NCBI GenBank assembly: GCA_964483395.1
Contig: CAZABT010000044.1
Span: 1 to 18,945 of the forward strand
Source: JAAYYM01 sp964483395
GTDB taxonomy: Bacteria; Bacillota; Clostridia; Lachnospirales; Lachnospiraceae
DNA: 18,945 nt
Reading direction: 5' to 3'
Position numbers and translations under genes: made by a program. This document shows, piece after piece, positions 15,899 to 18,945 of the stretch. Each line of letters starts with the position of its first letter. The stretch's first letter is position 1. The notes below the pieces were generated by a model. It searched no databases, was not told the DNA's origin, and saw only the letters and a list, made by a program, of their open reading frames with translations.

Positions 15899-16438
15899 TT
15901 ATGCTTCTTGTTTCACGACTTTCTCCAGTCTCATCCAGATGAGCCAGGTGAGTAGGCTGCCGATGAGTGCTGTGATTAACTGATATACGGAAAATGTCAT
16001 TTGAAATACTGACATTTTCGGCAGCATTTTCTCGGGAAGCATGGTTGGGATCAGGATGAGAGAAATCACGACTCCCATGAAGAGTGCTTTCGCAATAGAG
16101 CCAACGACCAGACCAATTGGCAATCCGGCTTTGCCTTTCATTTTCTGATAGAAGAGGCTGCTGCAGACTACGATGATGATATTGCCGACCATGACGCAGG
16201 GGATGATGGCGGGAATGGCAGACATAATCGGACTTCCGGTAATCCAGAAGGCGGTCAGTGGCGTGATGACGGATAGAATGATGCCGGCATACATACCGGC
16301 TCCGAGTCCGGCAATGATCAGACAGGCATTTACGATAGGGCCTGTGATAAATACGCTTGTGTTTTTGAAAAATTGGCTGATGATGCAGATGGCAAGCATC
16401 AGTGCGGTAATGGTGATTTGTTTGGTTGTAATTTTCAT
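15899..16438 (-). CDS. ECF transporter S component, substrate unknown
   Basis: A 179-residue membrane protein with about six hydrophobic segments: MKITTKQITITALMLAI start, a second near 30-60 containing GPIVNACLIIAGLGAG, then segments near 60-80, 80-105, 115-140 and 150-172. This is the plan of the substrate-binding S components of energy-coupling-factor importers (vitamins, metals, nucleobases), which share the EcfA/EcfA'/EcfT module encoded elsewhere. The start at 16438 has GAGGAA about 6 bases upstream; an in-frame ATG at 16465 lacks a ribosome site. It follows the TM1266-type gene on the same strand, 153 bases downstream. No riboswitch class that would reveal the ligand was recognised. 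Confidence 0.75.
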   Translation of the reverse strand: MKITTKQITITALMLAICIISQFFKNTSVFITGPIVNACLIIAGLGAGMYAGIILSVITPLTAFWITGSPIMSAIPAIIPCVMVGNIIIVVCSSLFYQKMKGKAGLPIGLVVGSIAKALFMGVVISLILIPTMLPEKMLPKMSVFQMTFSVYQLITALIGSLLTWLIWMRLEKVVKQEA

Positions 16439-16521
16439 ATGAGGTTCCTCGCTCTCTTTGAACATATTTTGTTAGTGTATTCTGTAGATTGACGCAACCC
16501 TTATGGGTGCTGGTCTAGTGC

Positions 16522-16599
16522 ACATATCAGTTGTACATATCAGTTGTACATATCAACTGTACATATCAGTTGTACATATCAACTGTACATATCAATTAT
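16522..16599. repeat. Six 13-bp tandem repeats with flipping core
   Basis: Units of exactly 13 bases start at 16522, 16535, 16548, 16561, 16574 and 16587. Each begins ACATATCA; the core is CAGTTG in units 1, 2 and 4 and its reverse complement CAACTG in units 3 and 5, while unit 6 is degenerate. Every internal junction is the palindrome TGTACA. The array lies between the TM1266-type gene and the ECF gene and covers the stop codon of the former. Confidence 0.9.
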
Positions 16600-16876
16600 G
16601 CACATTGACCATATTGGTCGAATTTTGCACAGGAAGTTCTGTCTGCATGGATTTGACAGCAATTCCGTCAAGTCTGCCGAGCTTTCCGGCTAAGGAACTG
16701 ATGTCATTTGCAGATGCATTCATGATGATGGAGATGATATTGATGGACTTCTCCCGATAGGGGATTCCCATACGCCCGACGATTTTGTCTGCATAGGTGT
16801 GCAGAATCTCATTCACCTTACTGACGGCATCCAACTGATAGATAAAGATGCCAATAACGGCAAATCGTTCTTCCAA
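16592..16876 (-). CDS. TM1266-type iron-only hydrogenase system putative regulator
   Basis: A 94-residue protein of the TM1266 family, which has an ACT/NikR-like ferredoxin fold and is commonly found with [FeFe]-hydrogenase maturation genes. Recognised by RFAVIGI at the start, VNEILHTYADKIVGRMGIPYRE (about 21-42, quoted partly: GRMGIPYREK), INIISIIMNA and SSLAGKLGRLDGIAVKS. The start is a TTG codon with GGAGG 9 bases upstream; the nearby ATG is out of frame. The conserved part ends near residue 78; the remaining 16 residues are extra, and the stop falls in the 13-bp repeat array. No hydrogenase genes are in the window, so it is an orphan here. It may be co-transcribed with the ECF gene downstream. 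Confidence 0.85.
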   Translation of the reverse strand: MEERFAVIGIFIYQLDAVSKVNEILHTYADKIVGRMGIPYREKSINIISIIMNASANDISSLAGKLGRLDGIAVKSMQTELPVQNSTNMVNVHN

Positions 16877-16906
16877 ATTGCATTACCTCCTTTCTTACAG
16901 AGTAGG

Positions 16907-16948
16907 ATACTGTGTTTCGGTACAAGTAAAATGAGCGAAACACAGTAT
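16907..16948. promoter_or_regulatory. Perfect 13-bp inverted repeat upstream of the TM1266-type gene
   Basis: ATACTGTGTTTCG (16907-16919) and CGAAACACAGTAT (16936-16948) are exact reverse complements with a 16-base gap. It sits 31 bases before the TTG start, between the upstream terminator and the ribosome site. It could be a two-site operator or an mRNA hairpin; there is no T-run on the minus strand. Confidence 0.75.
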
Positions 16949-16975
16949 TTGGATTTCAAGTGAGGAATTGCTCAA

Positions 16976-17009
16976 TAAAAAAGCCCTTCGAGGATATGCC
17001 AAGAAGGGC
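16976..17009 (-). terminator. Terminator of the upstream leader/small RNA
   Basis: On the minus strand GCCCTTC (17003-17009) pairs with GAAGGGC (16983-16989) around a 13-base loop, directly followed by a run of T (16976-16982). It lies 100 bases before the TM1266-type gene with no protein gene upstream, so it ends a short RNA or acts as an attenuator. Confidence 0.85.
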
Positions 17010-17144
17010 GTATTGATTCATACGCAATCGACACTTCTTCTTGTCCTCAGGAAATCCTTTGTTTCAGAAAAATGTTATACAGGGTAATCTTAGACATTGA
17101 GCAAGGTGGTCAATGTAATCAATGCCATAGAATAAACGCCCTCT
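16976..17144 (-). ncRNA. Candidate structured small RNA or attenuator leader, about 169 nt
   Basis: A promoter at 17149-17176 and the terminator at 16976-17009 define a short transcript. It can fold into a long rod. Near the 5' end GAGGGCGT pairs with ACGCCCTTC, which overlaps the first terminator arm; next, ATTGATT pairs with AATCAAT. Further in, CAC/GTG, CTTG/CAAG and CTCA/TGAG pair in register. An alternative local hairpin GCGTAT/ATACGC (17010-17027 area) competes. A 12-codon frame, ATG to TAA, encodes MALITLTTLLNV and has GAGGG 10 bases upstream. Either a 6S-like RNA or a leader-peptide attenuator for the downstream TM1266/ECF genes would fit; no T-box or known riboswitch motif was recognised. 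Confidence 0.5.
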
Positions 17145-17148
17145 TTAG

Positions 17149-17176
17149 AGTATAGCATAAATTGTAATGATAGCAA
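17149..17176 (-). promoter_or_regulatory. Promoter of the candidate small RNA
   Basis: Minus-strand TTGCTA (17171-17176), 16-base spacer, TATACT (17149-17154). Predicted start at about 17142-17144, just before AAAGAGGGCG. Confidence 0.55.
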
Positions 17177-17200
17177 GCCTTTACAAGTTTTTGCTGAAGT

Positions 17201-17290
17201 AATGTAGGAGGATGTAGAGTGATGTAGGAAGATGTAGAGGAATGTAGGAGGATGCAGAGGGATGTGGGAGATGTAGAGGAATGCTGAGGA
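17201..17290 (+). repeat. Nine degenerate 10-bp tandem repeats (GATGTAGAGG type)
   Basis: Ninety bases made of about nine copies of a 10-base, purine-rich unit of the form (A/G)ATGTAG(A/G)(A/G)G, with variants such as GATGCAGAGG and GATGTGGGAG; one base is missing in the eighth copy. It lies directly upstream of the small-RNA promoter (read on minus). No reading frame is supported. Confidence 0.85.
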
Positions 17291-17295
17291 AAAAT

Positions 17296-17830
17296 TTTAC
17301 TTTCTATATAGACTACTGAAATATGTCATATCGAAAAAAATAGCGGAATCAGCACACTTTTCCATACAGTTTATTACATTTTCTCGATACACAAGTATCG
17401 ACACTGCTATATAGAAACAATATCGCTCTTTTGCTTCTATATGGTAATAAGAGATGCTGCCTATAGAGAATTCTTCGAAAAAGCGCCACAAAATTACCGT
17501 AATATTACATTTATTCTCTATATAGAATTCTGTTATAGCTCTTATAGAAACAGTCATCAATTTTGTAATGTACAAACCTTTCCTGCAAACGTTTTCGACA
17601 AATATCTGACAAACATTTGGCAAACATCCTGCAAATATTTTCTTAATAGATCATGGCATATTCTCTTTGCACTAAATGTTCTATCTTCTGGCCAATATAT
17701 CACGTACAGCAGGGATTGTACTCTGGTAAATTGTACACTGCCTCTTTGTATTGCGAGGTTTATGCTATTCCTTTATAATATTTGTAATCGAGTTTCTCAT
17801 TGGGAAAGTTTTTTTATCAAGGTGAAAAAA
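17296..17830. other. AT-rich noncoding stretch with CTATATAG motifs and CAAAYAT repeats
   Basis: No convincing gene. It contains repeated CTATATAG-like sites (17304, 17407, 17437, 17461, 17518), a perfect hairpin TCGATAC-ACAA-GTATCGA (17384-17401), two AGAATTC copies (17467 and 17524 area) and, at about 17582-17640, five degenerate copies of a 10-13-base CTG(A/C)CAAACAT-like motif. Reading frames on both strands here lack ribosome sites and family resemblance. Confidence 0.5.
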
Positions 17831-17833
17831 TAA

Positions 17834-17923
17834 GGAAGTGAAGGCAAGCAAGGAAGTGTGAAAGCAAGCAAGGAAGTGTGAAGATAAGCAAGGAAGTTAA
17901 GGTAAGGAAGCGAAGGTAAGCAA
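17834..17923 (+). repeat. Five purine-rich tandem repeats of 14-20 bp
   Basis: Units at 17834-17851, 17852-17871, 17872-17891, 17892-17905 and 17906-17923, each starting GGAAG and mostly ending AAGCAA. Unit lengths are 18, 20, 20, 14 and 18. The strand is almost free of C and T apart from the fixed positions. It lies about 60 bases upstream of the merR promoter. Confidence 0.85.
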
Positions 17924-17981
17924 TTTAAATGGTGAAACAAGAATTTAATATTGCATTTTAGAAGAAGATAAACAAAAACAC

Positions 17982-18012
17982 TTGACTCTGACGTTGCGTC
18001 ATAGCATAAAAT
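17982..18012 (+). promoter_or_regulatory. MerR-type promoter with 19-bp spacer and internal operator
   Basis: TTGACT (17982-17987), a 19-base spacer and TAAAAT (18007-18012). The over-long spacer is typical of promoters switched on by DNA-untwisting MerR proteins. Inside it is the palindrome TGACG-TTG-CGTCA (17989-18001), extended by a near-symmetric CT/AG outside. It most likely serves the merR-type gene 147 bases downstream as an autoactivation site. Confidence 0.8.
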
Positions 18013-18019
18013 GAAATCA

Positions 18020-18096
18020 TCAAGAGAAGCAGTCAAGAGGAGCAGTCAAGAGAAGCTGTCAAAGGAAGCAGGCAAGAGAAACAGGCATGAGAACAG
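18020..18096 (+). repeat. Six 13-bp tandem repeats in the merR leader
   Basis: Units TCAAGAGAAGCAG, with small changes, start at 18020, 18033, 18046, 18059, 18072 and 18085 (the last is 12 bases). The array begins at the predicted transcription start of the merR gene, so it would form the first 77 bases of the mRNA. The repeat is purine-rich and lacks stable hairpins. Confidence 0.9.
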
Positions 18097-18158
18097 TGGG
18101 TAAGACAGATGAAGAAAGAAATCAGAAGGGATAGAATGCGGAAGCGGAGGATAAGAGC

Positions 18159-18884
18159 ATGATGACAGTCAATGAGGTTAGCAAACGAGCGGGAGTGAGT
18201 GTGCGCACACTGCACTATTATGATGAAATCGGGCTGCTGCATCCGAATGAACTGACGGATGCAAACTACAGACTGTATGATGAAGCGGCGCTCGAAAGAC
18301 TGCAGCAGATTTTGTTTTTTCGCGAACTGGAATTTCCCTTAAAGGATATCAAAGAAATGATTGACAGTGAACATTTCGACCGCAAAGAAGCCCTTGATCA
18401 GCAAATTAAGCTGCTTCGCATGAAGCGGGAGCATCTAGATGGACTTTTGGAGCTAGCTCTTGAAATTCAGAAGAAAGGAGTCGGGACTATGGACTTTAAA
18501 GCGTTTGATACAAGTGAAATCAATCAATATACCAAGGAAGCAAAGGAACGCTGGGGTAATACAGAGGCTTATAAGGAATGTGAGAAAAAGACAGCGCAGT
18601 ATAACCGGACTGACTGGAATCATCAGAACGAACTGCTGATGGAGCAGTTTGCTCAGTTTGGAAAACTGATGGATCAGAAACCGGAAGCAGAGGCGGTTCA
18701 GGAACAGGTATCTGCTCTTCAACAGGCAATCACAGAGCACTTTTATACCTGTACCAAGGAAATCCTTGCGGGCTTGGGGCAGATGTATACGGCAGATGAG
18801 AGATTTGTCCAGAACATTGATGCAGCAGGCGGAGAAGGAACAGCAGAATTCGTTGGTGCAGCAATTGCATACTATTGCAGATGA
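18159..18884 (+). CDS. MerR-family regulator with TipAS drug-binding domain
   Basis: A 241-residue activator of the TipAL/Mta/SkgA type. Residues 1-70 are the winged helix-turn-helix (VNEVSKRAGVSVRTLHYYDEIGL, quoted in part: GVSVRTLHYYDE; then NYRLYDEAALERLQQI), residues about 75-110 form the long dimer coiled coil, and residues about 112-240 are a TipAS-like domain with the usual YTKEAKERWGNTEAY segment and the C-terminal AAIAYYCR. In the family this domain traps thiopeptides or other amphipathic drugs and the dimer then untwists a 19-bp-spacer promoter. The start has GGAGG 8 bases upstream. The gene has such a promoter of its own, so positive autoregulation is likely. Any further target is outside the window. 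Confidence 0.93.
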   Translation: MMTVNEVSKRAGVSVRTLHYYDEIGLLHPNELTDANYRLYDEAALERLQQILFFRELEFPLKDIKEMIDSEHFDRKEALDQQIKLLRMKREHLDGLLELALEIQKKGVGTMDFKAFDTSEINQYTKEAKERWGNTEAYKECEKKTAQYNRTDWNHQNELLMEQFAQFGKLMDQKPEAEAVQEQVSALQQAITEHFYTCTKEILAGLGQMYTADERFVQNIDAAGGEGTAEFVGAAIAYYCR

Positions 18885-18899
18885 TTTTTTTGACCGAAG

Positions 18900-18943
18900 C
18901 GGTCTAAGGCGTGCAAACAGGCGCTTTAGACCGTTTTTGTTTT
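18900..18943 (+). terminator. Rho-independent terminator of the merR-type gene
   Basis: CGGTCTAAGGCG (18900-18911) pairs with CGCTTTAGACCG (18922-18933) with one G-T wobble, followed by TTTTTGTTTT. Located 15 bases after the stop codon. Confidence 0.85.
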
Positions 18944-18945
18944 GG

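Noticed and set aside
16522..16599. CRISPR array
   Set aside because: Units of 13 bases are directly joined with no spacers, and no cas genes are near; the same holds for the other four tandem arrays.
16503..16760. Plus-strand reading frame with repeated VVHIS/CTYQLYI peptide
   Set aside because: The peptide repeat is simply the translation of the 13-bp array and the frame is antisense to the TM1266-type gene.
17297..17623. Minus-strand 108-codon reading frame
   Set aside because: Only a weak AGGA site, composition driven by AT-rich CTATATAG repeats, no recognisable domain, and it overlaps an equally weak frame on the other strand.
17441..17833. Plus-strand 130-codon reading frame
   Set aside because: No ribosome site before the ATG, many Cys and aromatic residues as expected from AT-rich noncoding DNA, no family resemblance.

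Overview
The window reads as the chromosome of a spore-forming, anaerobic Gram-positive bacterium of the Clostridia, most likely a Lachnospiraceae relative. The reasons are an alpha/beta-type spore DNA-binding protein, an orphan regulator of the iron-only hydrogenase type, a CUT1 sugar importer without its own ATPase, purine-rich GGAGG-like ribosome sites before nearly every gene, and low-to-moderate GC. No rRNA, tRNA, CRISPR array, phage or recognisable insertion sequence was found.

Left part (1-7761): the 3' end of a DJ-1/PfpI gene runs into a minus-strand sugar utilisation locus, read from right to left. It starts with a LacI-type regulator that has its own terminator. A strong promoter with a LacI-like palindrome just downstream then drives a lipoprotein sugar-binding protein, two permeases, and one long protein that joins a GH65 disaccharide phosphorylase to a beta-phosphoglucomutase. 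The logic is: import an alpha-glucoside, split it with phosphate into glucose plus beta-glucose-1-phosphate, and convert the latter to glucose-6-phosphate on the same polypeptide.

Middle part (7738-14829): a plus-strand efflux operon of overlapping genes encodes a membrane-fusion lipoprotein, an RND pump and a TetR regulator, with a well-formed promoter and a candidate operator. A bidirectional terminator separates it from a minus-strand CstA-type pyruvate/peptide transporter.

Right part (14830-18945): a small spore protein gene is followed by a run of hairpins and then a large imperfect inverted repeat of about 255 bp. After this come, on the minus strand, an ECF transporter S component and a TM1266-type regulator. 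A candidate structured leader or small RNA with promoter, 12-codon reading frame and terminator lies upstream of that regulator. From 16520 to 18100 there are five unrelated short tandem-repeat arrays and almost no coding signal. The window ends with a MerR/TipAS-type drug-sensing regulator under a textbook 19-bp-spacer MerR promoter; one of the repeat arrays forms the start of its mRNA.

The most noteworthy items are the phosphorylase-mutase fusion, the structured RNA upstream of the hydrogenase-type regulator, the large inverted repeat next to the spore gene, and the cluster of tandem arrays, including one whose core motif flips orientation from unit to unit.
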